Assembly (NCBI GenBank): GCA_010093485.1
Contig: MU001500.1
Coordinates: forward strand, 692,198-756,197
DNA from: Karstenula rhodostoma CBS 690.94
Taxonomy: Eukaryota > Ascomycota > Dothideomycetes > Pleosporales > Didymosphaeriaceae
Reading direction: 5' to 3'
Length of the DNA: 64,000 bases
Within the stretch, counting starts at the first letter, position 1. The number at the start of each line of letters is the position of its first letter. The notes beneath the pieces were generated by a model that made no database searches, was not told the origin of the DNA, and worked only from the letters and a program-made list of their open reading frames with translations. The position numbers and the translations under genes were made by a program. Shown here piece by piece: positions 21,788 to 33,177 of the stretch.

Positions 21788-22190
21788 AGGGCTTAACTTG
21801 TGCAGTGGGTCCTATGGAGTTGACGCGGGGTCCTAGAAAGCCGGCGGTGGGAACGCCGGGCACATGCGTCCCATGTATGATAATGTAGAGTACGGGACGG
21901 ATAAGACGAAGCAACCAGCTTAATGCTCAAGGTATAGACATGTATGTGCATACGCATTTGTACATATAATGTAAGATCACATTGGTGGACGTCTCGACTT
22001 TCATGAAGCAGGTATCTGTGCAAGGTCCAAACCCATTGCAAAACCTGATATTGTCGGTATCTAACGACAGCCAAGCCAGGATAGTTAGAAAACTTGCCAA
22101 ACATTTTCTCTAGCTCCAAATCCAACATAGTAACATTAACGCCATGACTCTACAATAGCGACAAAGATTAGATGTCGCCGCATTCGATCC
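21788..22190. other. Intergenic, convergent MGM101 / REEP 3' ends
   Basis: 403 bp between two converging genes. AT-rich around 21920-22000 with ATGTA-type stretches compatible with 3' processing signals. No gene seen. Confidence 0.45.
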
Positions 22191-23335
22191 TTAGCGGTCA
22201 CCAAGGTCGTAGCTTGTAGAATGACCCTGATCACGTCGTATGCTAGGCTCCCTGCCATAGTCGTCCTCCCGCGGTGGTGGCGGCGGCGCTTCACGCTGCC
22301 AATTCCAGGGCATCCATCCGCTGCTGGTCCTCCGGTTAAACGATGGCGGAGTGGTGGGATACGGCGGCCGCTCTGAGCCTGAGCCTGAGCTCGCCTCGTC
22401 GACCTCAATCCTATCGAACTCGGCTTCACTCCTGCTCTTCGAAAGCCCACCCGTTCCCTCATAGTACCTGCTTCCGCCCTCCCGCTGAGCGCGCACGTTG
22501 TCGGCTTCGTGGTCGAATGCCTGGAGGAGCGTCATTAGGCGCTCTCGCTGCGAGGAAACGTAGTTGAGCCGATCGTCGTTGTTCCGGATGTTATCGGGGA
22601 TAACGTTTGCGTTTCGGCTGAGCTCTGCAGCTTGCGCGTCTCTATTCCCCGCGTAAAGCGCGTTCGCGCCGCTGAGCGCTTGGTTGACCAAGCCGTATAG
22701 GTCATCGCTTCCGCGTGCAGAAGGCATGTTGAACCTCGACATGAGGTTTTGCGCATAGCTTTGTCCCGGGGTTGGAGAGGGAGCGCGCTCCTGCGGCGCA
22801 AAGCCAAGCACGTTGACCTTGGCCCATTCAATGGCCTGCTGTAGGTATGCTAGCCCTGCCTTCTTTGCTTTATCGTGTGTGTCGGTTATGAAGTCATCGA
22901 TTTCGCGCTCGTGGTGGTACAGGGTCGGCTCGATGTACTCTTGATAGAGGAAAGTTGCGCCTTGGGAACCCGGCAGGATGAGGTAGAGATGTGCGAAGAA
23001 GCGGATCCAAGACCAGAAGGGGACCCAGGATAAGATAAAGTCGAAAGTGTTCTCAATCGTATGGAAGAGGAGGAGGGTAATGAAGTAGATGAGCCACGGT
23101 GCGAGCTGGGCTGGATCAGAAGTATGGAGGGCTTTGTAGGAAGCGAAGATGGGAAGGAGGACGGTGATAGCGACGCTGAGGGTTAGTTAGCTTGTTCAGA
23201 AGTACCGGAGGTATAACCTTGAAGCTCTTGAAAGCTATAGTGGTTTTGCGACAGTACTCGTAGCTGAGGTTCGCATACGCTCGTAGCGGGGGCGGGGTAT
23301 ACTCACGTTAAGCCGTCGGCGATGAAGCCAAACAT
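22191..23335 (-). CDS. TB2/DP1/HVA22 (REEP1-4-type) ER membrane-shaping protein
   Basis: Exons 23335-23307 and 23175-22191 (intron 131 bp, longer than most here), 337 aa. It starts MFGFIADGLT and at once enters two hydrophobic hairpins: VAITVLLPIFASYKAL, then WLIYFITLLLFHTIENTFDF and SWVPFWSWIRFFAHLYLILP, followed by GSQGATFLYQEYIEP, the TB2/DP1 signature. The lack of the 30-40-residue N-terminal extension found in Yop1/REEP5 and the long C-terminal tail place it in the REEP1-4 class. The rest is an amphipathic helix region plus a disordered Pro/Ser/Arg-rich tail. The family bends ER tubules. Confidence 0.88.
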
Positions 23336-24094
23336 CTTTACCAAATAAGAATCTTCAGCGGCCACCTTATATCAAGAATAGAAGAGGATTTGAGAGGCCA
23401 GGTGTGCGGCGGTCGTGTGAGACAGGGCTTAAGCTGCCTGGTACGGTTACTCAGCTCTCAACTGGCGGGAGCTCAAGCTCAAGCCCCGCCCGCTATTTTA
23501 ACTGGTGCCGTTGCCGGCCATCCGTCGCGTCCATGACGCAGCTCTCCCGGACAACAAAGATTGACAACCCATAGTTCGAATCTGTAACCATCAAGCGGCA
23601 GTGTGCACGATACCAAAGGCAGGCTGCCGCTGATGGAAACTGCACCAAGCTAATCTAATCGATGTTGCGGAAAGAGCCGAGGCACCTACTACGGCAACGT
23701 GCCACCTGCGCTCAACTCACCCTCAGATGGTACAGTAACAGAGTCTTGTAAAAAAAACTTCAGTACACTGTGTTGCGCCTCCTGGAGTAACACAGTACCT
23801 ACACTTTGACATAATACTGTGTGCTTCACGAAGGTTGGCTTCCGTATGACGTTGACATTTTAGCATGCGGATCAACTTGGAAAGGATATTGTTGCTCTAG
23901 TGTTATCATGCGACCCGAGTGATGCTCGAGTTGAACGGACAACCGGTATGTATCCCAGGGCAAGAAGTATATCGAGCCAGGTGGACAATACAGCAAATCA
24001 GGACTGAGCTCATGCGCGGCCTTAATGCAAAGCAAACCTACCCTACGAAAAGTCCTGGGACAGTAATAACAGTACGGAGAACGAATGGATTGCT
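23336..24094. other. Intergenic between REEP-type gene and HADH
   Basis: Promoter of the REEP-type gene and 3' flank of the 3-hydroxyacyl-CoA dehydrogenase gene. A possible decayed MITE copy lies at 23731-23820. The GTTCGAATCT at about 23575 was examined as a tRNA B box; no A box or cloverleaf fits. Confidence 0.45.
23731..23820 (+). repeat. Possible heavily decayed MITE copy
   Basis: Inverted AGTACACTGTGTTG (about 23762-23775) and GTAACACAGTAC (about 23787-23798) arms inside TACAG...TACTG ends, in the same order as the intact elements. Similarity is weaker than in the other copies. Confidence 0.3.
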
Positions 24095-25153
24095 CTAATA
24101 GTCATAGAAGCCCTTGCCGGACTTCTTGCCCAACCATCCAGCATCCACCATCTTCTTAAGCAGCACTGCAGGCCTGTACTTTGAGTCTCCTGTATCGTTA
24201 TATAACACCTGCATGATCGCGAGACAAGTGTCGATGCCAATGAAGTCAGCCAGTTGCAGCGGTCCCATCGGCACGTTAGTGCCATTCTTCATGATACTAT
24301 CAATGTCCTCTTTTTTCCCCACGCCTGTTTCCAAACAGATGATAGCTTCGTTGATGTATGGCATCAGTATGCGATTTGCGAGGAAGCCAGGCGAGTCTGC
24401 ACTCGTCGAGGGGATCTTGCCCATGCGCTTGCATAGTTCGAGAGCGGTTTCGAGCGTGGCCTCGGAGGTTTGGAGTCCAGTTATGATTTCCACACCTTTT
24501 TGTATCGGAACAGGGTTCATAAAATGGGTGCTGATAACGCGCGACGAGACGGACAGGTCGGTGGGGTCATTTGTAGTTGCAGCGGCGATCTTCGTGATCG
24601 ATATCGAGGAAGTGTTCGTTGCAAGGATAGCGTGTGATGGGCATATTTGCGCGAGCTGGGCAAAGATCTTATTCTTTAGATCTACAATTTCCTGCGAGCG
24701 GTGTGAGCTTGTAGCTGGGTAACGAAGACTGGCAGACGGACGGGAACAGCTTCTATCACGAAGTCGACGTCTGAGAGGTCTTCCAGCTTTGTGCTAGATG
24801 TCAGACGCTCTCTAGTTGCAGCAGCATCCTCCTTGGATATTCTTCCTTTCCCGACGTCCTTCTCGAGCAGCTTGTCCGCAAACTTCAAGCCCTTGTCGAG
24901 GGAGGCTTGTGAAGAGTCAATCAATCGCACCGGGACATTGGCTCTTTGCGCTGCTACAAGCGCGATACCGAGGCCCTGCACCAGTCAGTAACGTGGACAT
25001 TTGCGCAGTCTCTCTAGGTACCATCTGGCCAGCTCCGATTACGCCAAGCTTCTTGACCTCCGCCGGAGCGCCAACAGCGGGCGTAGAGCTGAAGCTACGG
25101 CATTGCCTCTTCGCGGCGGATCCAATTGCTCGTCTGGAAGCTGCCGTGATCAT
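24095..25153 (-). CDS. Mitochondrial L-3-hydroxyacyl-CoA dehydrogenase (short-chain)
   Basis: Exons 25153-25022, 24975-24742 and 24691-24095 (introns 46 and 50 bp), 320 aa. Third step of mitochondrial beta-oxidation: oxidation of 3-hydroxyacyl-CoA to 3-ketoacyl-CoA with NAD+. The presequence [20 protein letters not shown] has arginines and no acidic residue. The NAD-binding GxGxxG (residues 40-45) is rebuilt exactly by joining exons 1 and 2. Other motifs: DFVIEAVPE (across the second junction), [11 protein letters not shown], and the catalytic histidine in STHFMNPVP. The second intron uses the donor GTCCGT, unusual but with a GT. No peroxisomal signal (ends YDY). Usual family length is about 314 aa. 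Confidence 0.93.
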
Positions 25154-25422
25154 GGTGGTGTCGTTTATGGTAAAAATCGAAAATGTCAGAAGCGTCGGGA
25201 AAACAACATGTGAAGCTGGGGCTCAATGCGAATCGCGTGGGGAAGGCCGAGGAAAGCCGCGCATTAGGACCGAGGCATGAACTCCAAATCGGTCGGGGAG
25301 GAAAGGGCGTGGGCGGGTCTGGCCCGTGCGCGCGGTCCGCCACTAAGGCACTTTACGCGTGTTAGCACGCGACGCGTCTCGGGCAATGCAAGCGGCGTGG
25401 GATTGCGACCTCAACCACGACA
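25154..25422. promoter_or_regulatory. Bidirectional promoter HADH/TOF1
   Basis: 269 bp separate the divergent start codons. GC-rich, with no clear TATA box. Confidence 0.6.
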
Positions 25423-28400
25423 ATGGCCCAACAAACGACTCTGGACGAGTGGGCGAAGGATCCCGTGGATCCCGAGATCCGTGCTCATGTGTACAGTCTA
25501 ATTACTGCTGTAAGTACCTTTGCTCGCCATGTCAGAGTTCTGTTGCTGATGAACGGTAGCTCGGTGGTACAGGCGACGATGGCACATACTCGTTCGGAGA
25601 CGATGCCCTTCTCTGCCTGAAGGACCTGCGAAAGTGGCTCAAGTTCGCCGACGGGCAGTTAAATCGCCGCGATGTAGCACGATGCATGGCCGAGGCGAAC
25701 CTGGTGAAGGGTGACCTGCTGGAAATCCTTGCGAAGGTAGCGCCGAAGGTGACGGACGATCGACTGAAGCACAAGCTTGCGGTTGCGACATGTATGAAAT
25801 GTAGGAGAGCCTGTCGATCACGAGCGCTGATACAGGGCAGTGGAACTTCTTGTACCGTTAACGTGGCCCTTCGAGATCGACCCCGTCGAAGCGACCGTAA
25901 ACCACCACCGCCATGGTCCGTATATCCAACTCGCACAAATCGCCTATAAACGTGCAATTCTGCAGTACGACCGTACAAATATCCTCCAGACCGCGGTTCG
26001 CATCGCTCTTCCTTCCATGGCCGTCCCCCTACGCGAACGAACACCTCGAGACGACGGCATCATCCGCATCGCTTTGTACTTTATCCGAAACGTCGTTATG
26101 CTTTCACCCCCCAAAAGTGTACCAATGGACATAGACGAAGCGGAGGTATCCAGATCAGCAGTGATTGATACTTTGCACCAACAAGATATCTTCCAGGTCA
26201 TTCTGAGCGTGGCCTCGAGTATCGGAGAGGACTTTGTTTCGCAAGACGTCATCGTATTGGAGATCTTGTTTTACTTGCTCAAAGGCATTGACGCGGAGAA
26301 GCTGTTCATGGAAGAAAAGAACCTTAGCAGCAAAAACACTGACGAGCTCAAGAGTTTGATTCAGAAAGAGAAGTCGATGCTCGCTGGGTACGCTCGACAT
26401 GCTCCGTCACGCCACAACAGATTCGGCACTATGATATGGCTCAAGCGTGGTGACGATGATCAAGTGTCAACGATCTCTGGACAAGATGTGCTCGGCAAAG
26501 CACAGAAGAGTATGCAGAAGATGGATAAGACTAAGAAGTGGAATAAACCGAAGCGGCCGGGACGCAAAACGGATGGTGAGCAGGAGCGCGAGGAATTCGA
26601 TCTACCGGTTCCTCTCACCTCTTCTGCGCGAAAATGTATCAAAACCTTCGTGGAGGAGTTCCTGGACTCTTCATTCAATCCACTTTTTCTCCATCTGAGG
26701 AAAGCAATTGAACGTGAAACCGAACGAGTGGAAACGCGCCACTCACGGCAGTTCTTCTACCTTGTATCATGGTTTCTGCGAGCGGAGTGTGCTCGCCGGC
26801 GCACTATGAAGGAGAAAGCTGCTGACCCAAAGAGCAAGCAGGTACTCAGTGCCGAAGACGAAAGCTATGGGTTGGTGGCAGAGGTGATGAATCAAGAAAC
26901 CTTCATCCTAATGAATCGGTTCATGCAGAAGAGCGAAGACGAGAAAGCATGGCAGGATCTCAACGCCGGCATGAAGTGTTTTACGCAGATTCTCCTCACG
27001 GTACAGGAGATGTCCGACTCGGCCGTAGAGGATGACCAGGACATCGCCGAGAACATACAGAATCGGATTTTCTACGAAGAGTCGACGCACGACCGGATAG
27101 TCCACACTCTGCGGTCGTACAACGACCAGGGGTTCGGGTATCTTGACGCCGTGACGGAGCTTTCGCATGTCTTCTTGCGCATGTTGGAGCGTTACTCGAA
27201 ACAAAACGTGGATATGCAAGTCCGGTCGAAACGGCGCGCTCGAACAGTTCGGAAGAAGCAAGCCGAAGCCCAAGGAGAAGATGGTGAACAAGAGGGTCAC
27301 GTCTCAGAAAGAGAAGACCTCGAAGCAGCACAGAAAACAGTTTCAGAACGTAAATTCGACTTCTCTCGCTTTGCGGCCAAATTCATCAACCAGAGTAGCG
27401 TCAATACGTTCGTGGCGTTTACGAAGTACTACAACGAACTCGACCTTGACCAACTGAAACGGGTACACCGATTCTTCCACAGGGTAGCCTTCAAAATGGA
27501 GCTGGGCGTGTTGCTGTATCGCGTGGATATACTCCAGCTATTCAACAAGATGATCAAAGGTCCAGAGGGATTAGATCCGGACTCGCCATCGTTCGGGGAG
27601 TGGGAAGAGTTTGTGAGACACTTCTTCCGAACCGTTGTTAAACGGATACAGGACAGACCCGAACTCATTGTGGAGATGCTCTTCAGCAAGATCCCACAAA
27701 CCATATTCTTCCTTGAGCATGGACACGACCGCGAACTACCCACAAGGACACCACGCGCTCCAGCCGAGCTTGAAGTCAAACCTGGTATGGAAAAGCCTGA
27801 ACAGATTGGTGTCGCTGTAGGTGTACTTGTCAATCAACAGAAATCAGACGCTTTGCACTGGGTGAGAGACATCTTGAGCTCAGCCGTTGAGGAACGAAAG
27901 GCATGGGAAGATATGAAAGAAGCGCGGAAGGAAATTGCAGCAGCAGCAGCAGCATCAGATCCAGAAGGACAGGTTGTTGTCGACCAAGACGAAGCAGAGG
28001 CTCCCTTGCCGCCATCTATATGCAAGTCCGGTAACAACTTAATCGTTTTCTTTTGCTGATTCCTTGCAGTAATAAAGCCTGACAGCGAGGAGCGTCGCGT
28101 GGCAATGTTCAAAGATAACAAGCTTCGTCTTCTATTGACGCTTGTGGGCTTCACCCGCTTGGGTGCCAACGACGATCCTGATGCGAATTGGCTGATACCA
28201 TCTACTTTAGCATCCGCAGACTTACAACAAGCAATCGACCTTATTCGCAAATATGAATTCGATCCACCAACATACGATGACGGGAAAGGCCCCGAGGACA
28301 TGCTTCGCAGCAAGGCCGCGGCACTACGACGCTCTACTCATCGCGTGGATTGGGACGATGACGATGACGGCATTGATCACGATTCCGGTGAAGACCGCGG

Positions 28401-29118
28401 AGAGTTTGCCTTGGACGAACCGACTGCAAGAAAGGCTGATGGAAGCGGGAAGAAAGTACTTAAGCGCCGTCGACGGCCACACACACCGGTTGAGCTTGAC
28501 GACGAAGAGAAACAAGAAAGGGCAAATGCTCGACACCAAAAAGAGATGGAGAAGCAACTCAAAGTCAAGAGTACAATGTTCGTTCACGATTCTGATGAGG
28601 AGGACGATCCAGAAGCGGACGCGGCATTCTTTGCAAGGGAAGAAGCGCTTAGAGCGCAAACCAAGGCAAACATTGCAAAATCACTGGTATTGGGCAACAC
28701 GGAGCCTGCTGTTGTGTCAAAAAAGAGAAAGGCAAATGCATTGACCGGAAAGGAGAAAAAGAGAAGGAAAACCCCTCCAAAGCAGAAACAGAGAGTTGGG
28801 CCATTTGGCTCGGATGAGAGCGATGTGGAAGAGGCAGATGATGGATCTGATGACATTGCTAGCAGCAGGATCCAGTCAGAAGAAAGGCAAGTCAACGTGA
28901 TTGACAGCGAAGATGAGGCTACTGATACGCCTTTGTCGTCTCAACTTGCCGGTGCAGCAGAACTACCGGCAAAATCCGCTCCTCCCGCGTCTGCAGATGG
29001 CGATGTAACAATGGCCGATGCGGATGATGATGAGGATGATGAAGACGAAGTCATCACTCTTCGGCGGCCTGCGAGAAACACGCGAGCTGGGTTTATTATT
29101 GACAGCGATTCGGAGTAG
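25423..29118 (+). CDS. TOF1: Replication fork protection protein Tof1/Swi1 (Timeless family)
   Basis: Four exons: 25423-25509, 25560-25791, 25841-28030 and 28070-29118, encoding 1185 aa. It forms the fork protection complex with Csm3/Swi3, keeping helicase and polymerase coupled at stalled forks and signalling to the S-phase checkpoint. The Timeless domain starts after the first intron (YSFGDDALLCLKDLRKWLKF), and ELLVPLTWPFEID follows the second junction. The middle is helical repeat; FFHRVAFKMELGVLLYRVDILQLFN is a strongly conserved-looking block. The C-terminus is acidic and basic-patch-rich, with HDSDEEDDPEADAAFF and a final ITLRRP...GFIIDSDSE. For intron 2 the donor giving ATLELLVPL fits the family better than one 7 bp downstream. 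Confidence 0.93.
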
Positions 29119-29505
29119 AATATTTTGCGTTTGGTTATGCATGGTTCGGGCGGCGCTCTCAGCATGGTACGTGAACTCAGATACCCTCTCATTGATCATG
29201 TATTGGTTTGTTTAAGCAACCACGTTTCTTCTATCGCTTGCCCCTCATGTGTAATATGTAGTTATTCGTGGATACGTGCATTGCCGAGGGGACATTCCAT
29301 TGATGAGGTGAATATACCACGGGTTGAATCGCCTCCCCTCGTTCCTTCCTGTTTGTGGGTAGAGCGGACGTCATGTTGTTTACATCGAAACGCATCGCTA
29401 CTGCCTCTTCACTCCACCCTCGCAACCCAGTCTCACCCTCGCAGCTCCTCGTGCAACAATTCATGTACGCGCCATCCTTAACCCCACATTGCCACGTTAG
29501 AAATC
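29119..29505. other. Intergenic, TOF1 3' flank and next promoter
   Basis: 387 bp. No gene or motif seen. Confidence 0.45.
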
Positions 29506-31889
29506 ATGCTGAGTTATCCAGATCGTCACAGATTCGAGGAGATCCGTTCGCGGTGGGAAGCGGCGCAGGTCGCGAACAGCGACATACAATTGAGAATGGT
29601 TGGCCGCAAAGAGAAGACGGCTACTCAGCCGCTCAACGGTGACGAGAGCACCAATACGAGCAAGTTCCGCCGAAAGCTCAGCCAGGGCTTGTCCATCATA
29701 TCACTCTCGCAGCGCAAGACCACACCAGTGCGCCCGTTGCTTCCCTCAAACGACCTGAGCGGCTCCGTCGATGTCCCGCACCCACACCCACACGAATCGG
29801 CGAGGCTCATGTCCCCGATTCGCGACCCGTCTTCATACGGCATCTCCGGACGCAAGGTGACTCCGGAGAAACCTATGAGCTCGCAAATGGGCTGGGATGC
29901 AGAGGCCATGCCCAAGCAGCTCCCACGCTCGCGCACCATGAGCTTCATCCCACGCCCCAATCGAAACGAATCCGCGTCGCCAGTAGTCGAGACGGATCCG
30001 GGACGCATGTCAAGTCTTCCTTGCACGCTCGAAGAGGAAACTTGCGTTACACCCACGAAGGTCCCGTCGCCTGACTCTTCCTCCCCAGTACACCGAAACT
30101 CGAGTCCTCGTCAATATAACTCGAGCCTTACAACTCAGCAAGCGAAGCACGTAGCTGCTGGAAATTCCTTTGATGGGGTGAAAGACCAATCGCCTTCCAA
30201 GACGTCGCCGGTGAGATCTCATACAACACCAAATCTGGTGAATACAGCGCACTCGCACGGCCCCATCAGTTTCACGTCGCCCCGAAGGCCGAATCAGCAT
30301 AGGCTATCTGGCATTTCTGGACCCCAGAGATCAGCCCTGAAAGAGAATTCGACGCCAGTCACTCAACGGCATGTCAAACGATTGTCCAACATCCAGGAAC
30401 ACTCACCACAGTCGCCGAGACGAGAGGGTCTGTTGGCTCCTAATATCACTTCGAAGAGACGGTCGACCGGACCTGCCAGTATGTCGGTTTCAAGCAGACA
30501 ACGAGCTTGTGCCACACCGTCAGCATCAAGCAAACGCAAGAACTCGCAGAGTGTGGCCCAGACACCTTTTGCAGCCCAACGAGCTGTGCCTAAGAAGCGA
30601 AGCCCTGTTCACCCCGTAGATTCGCGGCTCGATTCGAATGAAGATACTTATACAAAGATGCGCCTGCTTGGGCCTGTTAGTCCGTCTACATCGACGAAGA
30701 CCGCCCATGCTGCTACGCGATCGTCCTTGCCTCGAGCGACCACCGAGAAAGACCTTCGTAAACGGACGTTTCCTGCGCCAAAAAAGCGGACGGGTGGTGT
30801 TGTACTGACGCGCTCTCAGGCTATGGTGAACAATGAGGTGAGATTCTCTCGTTCCTCTACTCTTCACGACTTTGCGGGTGTAGAGGATGTTCCGCCTGTG
30901 CCTCCGATCCCCGAGAAATACAAGAGCGCGTCCATGTCTATGCTTGTTTCAGCAGAAAAGCCCTTCGAGAAACCAACATCATATGCGGAAGGAACGATAC
31001 AAGAACAAAAGTCCCGAGACACGAATTCTCATTCCAGCGATAGCTTGGTCACTGCGCTTCCTATGATGCTCCAATTTGGCGACGTGCAGCAGAACAGCGG
31101 TTTCGATGAAGCCTGTTCAAACTTGAAACCTCATTTGACGAAAAAGAAGTCAAAACTCAGCATCCGGATCCCAACACCTGGACGTTCATTTTCCGCATCA
31201 CTAATGTTCTCTGCGAAGGCTCCGCAAGACTTGGACATCGCTAACATTGGTGTTTCTCCACAGGTGAAAGACTACATGCCAGCGTTGTACTGGGCCGGCC
31301 GTTTCCAGTCGCGTTATGACCAATGGCGCACTGAGGCGATGCAAGTCGAGCTGGACCCTGAATACCATATGAAGGGACCGCTCGCGCACTGCAACGTTCA
31401 TCAAGAGAATTTAGCAGCATGCCATATCTTTCTTCAGCTTCGGGAATTGTGCCTCTCGCATCAGGCAGCTGACAGTCTCTGGGTGAGTACAGCACTAGGA
31501 CAAAAGTCTGAGTACAGTGTGTTACCCTAGGGTAGGCAATTTGTAGGCCGACTGTACTCAGACTTTTGTCTTCGTATTGACACCGTTCGATTTTGCAGCC
31601 TAGATGTACTGACAGGTGTTAGGAATTCGAACACAAGTACCGCCAAGACCACAACTTACTCGGCACCTCCTGTGATTTGCCCCCACTGAACCCTAAGCCT
31701 GATGATGGAAAGCAAGGATCGCTGGGTCGCGCCATACGGAAGATGACACCGCGGAAGAGTAGCTTTGTTAATTTGCTGAAAGGAAAAGGCTGGAATGCGG
31801 AAGACTTGAAGTCCACGGACGGATCAAGCGATCGTGATCTCACGGTTAGCAAGACCTTCGAGACATCTGAGGGAAGTCATCTAGTATGA
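29506..31889 (+). CDS. Unknown Ser/Pro-rich protein with conserved C-terminal region
   Basis: Exons 29506-31482 and 31623-31889, 747 aa. I do not recognise the family. The N-terminus is MLSYPDRHRFEEIRSRWEAA; the next roughly 500 residues are low-complexity Ser/Pro/Arg with many SP/TP sites. Residues about 560-690 look ordered: SIRIPTPGRSFSASLMF, VKDYMPALYWAGRFQSRYDQ, HIFLQLRELCLSHQAADSLW and, across the junction, EFEHKYRQDHNLLG. The tail has SLGRAIRKMTPRKSSFVNLL. The single intron is 140 bp because a MITE (31488-31581) sits a few bases after the donor; without it the intron would be about 46-49 bp. Confidence 0.8.
31488..31581 (+). mobile_element. MITE-like inverted-repeat element inside an intron
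   Basis: A perfect 20-bp inverted repeat, GACAAAAGTCTGAGTACAGT at 31499-31518 and its complement at 31551-31570, flanks a 32-bp centre. Comparison with the other copies extends the terminal repeats outward to about 31488 (TACAGCACTAG) and 31579 (CGTATTG), giving about 94 bp. The left end abuts a TA, so a TA target duplication (Tc1/mariner-type) is likely; the right TA is mutated. No coding capacity. Confidence 0.85.
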
Positions 31890-32281
31890 ACACGCCGGCT
31901 ACAGTGGAACACGGAAGCCTCTACGATGTAAGATTGAACGATGTGACGAAACGTATGACATGATAGGAGGATGACTCGAGAGATTTCGGAGTGGGAAAAT
32001 TGGGCGGGGTAACGAGCCGCGTCACGTATGTTCTCTGCACTAAGATTGCCGTCGACCGTGGTCAAGTTGAAACAAGGGTGTCGTGACAAGGTTTCGCTGC
32101 GTGGATGTAGCATAGCAATATACGTATCGACAGAGCTCTGATGTTCTATTGATTCTTGATAAGAGGATCCTCGGTGTCGCTACAGTAGTAGGACAAAAAT
32201 CTTAGTACTATCGGCCTGCGTATTGCCTACCCTACCCTAAGGCAGTATACTGTACTCGGACTTTTGTCCTGGTGTTGTAGC
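31890..32281. other. Intergenic, convergent 3' ends with a MITE
   Basis: Contains the element at 32181-32279 directly beside the thioesterase stop. Otherwise nothing seen. Confidence 0.5.
32181..32279 (-). mobile_element. MITE-like inverted-repeat element, TA-flanked, next to a stop codon
   Basis: 99 bp including TA at both ends. Arms: TACAGTAGTAGGACAAAAAT starting at 32181, and the complement of TACAACACCAGGACAAAAGT ending at 32279. The centre, read on the minus strand, contains TAGGGTAGGCAATACGCAGG, matching the centre of the 31488-31581 copy, so the two are the same family in opposite orientation. It lies two bases past the thioesterase stop codon. Confidence 0.85.
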
Positions 32282-33177
32282 CTACTCTTTCTTTTCTACC
32301 TTGGGGGACAATTCTTCAGTGATGTTGTTCGGGTCTTTCCACGCCTGTGCGATGAATTTTGTGTGGCTTCCACGTGCAAACACCTCGTCTTTGGTATTTC
32401 TGAACTGAATAGACGTAAATGCCATGGTCTTGCCAACTACGTGATGTCAATACAGCATCTAGAGAAGCTTGCCGGAGTTACCAGCGCAGGAGATGAAGAG
32501 GAAACTCACATTTGTCGCATGATACTTCCGCTCTAATGAGATCTCCTATCTTTCCGCCGGAGGAGATGTAGGTGACGTTCAAGTCGGTTGATACCCCAGT
32601 TGCGAATAGGCCGCGCGAGGCAACGGCCAAAGAGCCGCCGAGATCGACCATGCTGGCGATAGTGCCGCCATGGAGAATGTTCAGACGGTTCTGAAAGCGG
32701 TTAGAGGATGTGGTGGTTTTCTGATTGTTGACTCGAACTACAAAGTAGTGTCCCGTAAAGCGATAGACAAACATGGACTACCGTCCAAAAGTGATACAAA
32801 AGGAAGCGTTGTGAGTGTAGAGGATGTGGTAAGGGTATAACATAAAGATGGACGTAGACGGACAGTGTGATGTTTCTCGATTGGGAGCTCGAACTTTACG
32901 CGGCCTGGGACCGCGGAGGTCACTTTGAGCTGGGTGGCATGTCAGACTTGTGGCTCCTGGCATGTTCTGTGTTTCTAGAAACATACACCATCAAGTAATC
33001 TGTGAAGGTCTCAGCATCATAGCATTGCTCTTCTGGGAAGGGACGTATTCACCTCGGTTCTAGACCTGACGATGCTCGAAACGACTCCCACACCTACTCA
33101 ATTGATTAGATCAGATGTGCTGTGATGAACGTAGTGTGTATAAAACATACTGATCGCACAAACTTTAGGGCAGGCAT
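32282..33177 (-). CDS. PaaI/THEM2-type hotdog thioesterase, six exons
   Basis: Six exons: 33177-33151, 33093-33066, 33032-32989, 32929-32864, 32690-32510 and 32436-32282, totalling 501 nt = 166 aa, with every phase consistent. The first three coding exons are only 27, 28 and 44 nt. The hotdog core holds LNILHGGTIASMVDLGGSLA (the HGG motif and the Asp typical of THEM2/PaaI enzymes), GVSTDLNVTYISSGG and, after the last intron, FGKTMAFTSIQFRN and ARGSHTKFI. It would hydrolyse acyl-CoA thioesters; chain length unknown. The start MPALKFVRSVWESFRASSEE is assembled from exons 1-3. No targeting signal is obvious. A MITE begins two bases after its stop. Confidence 0.88.

Noticed and set aside
23560..23600. 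GTTCGAATCT resembling a tRNA B box
   Set aside because: No A box, acceptor stem or anticodon arm can be formed around it.
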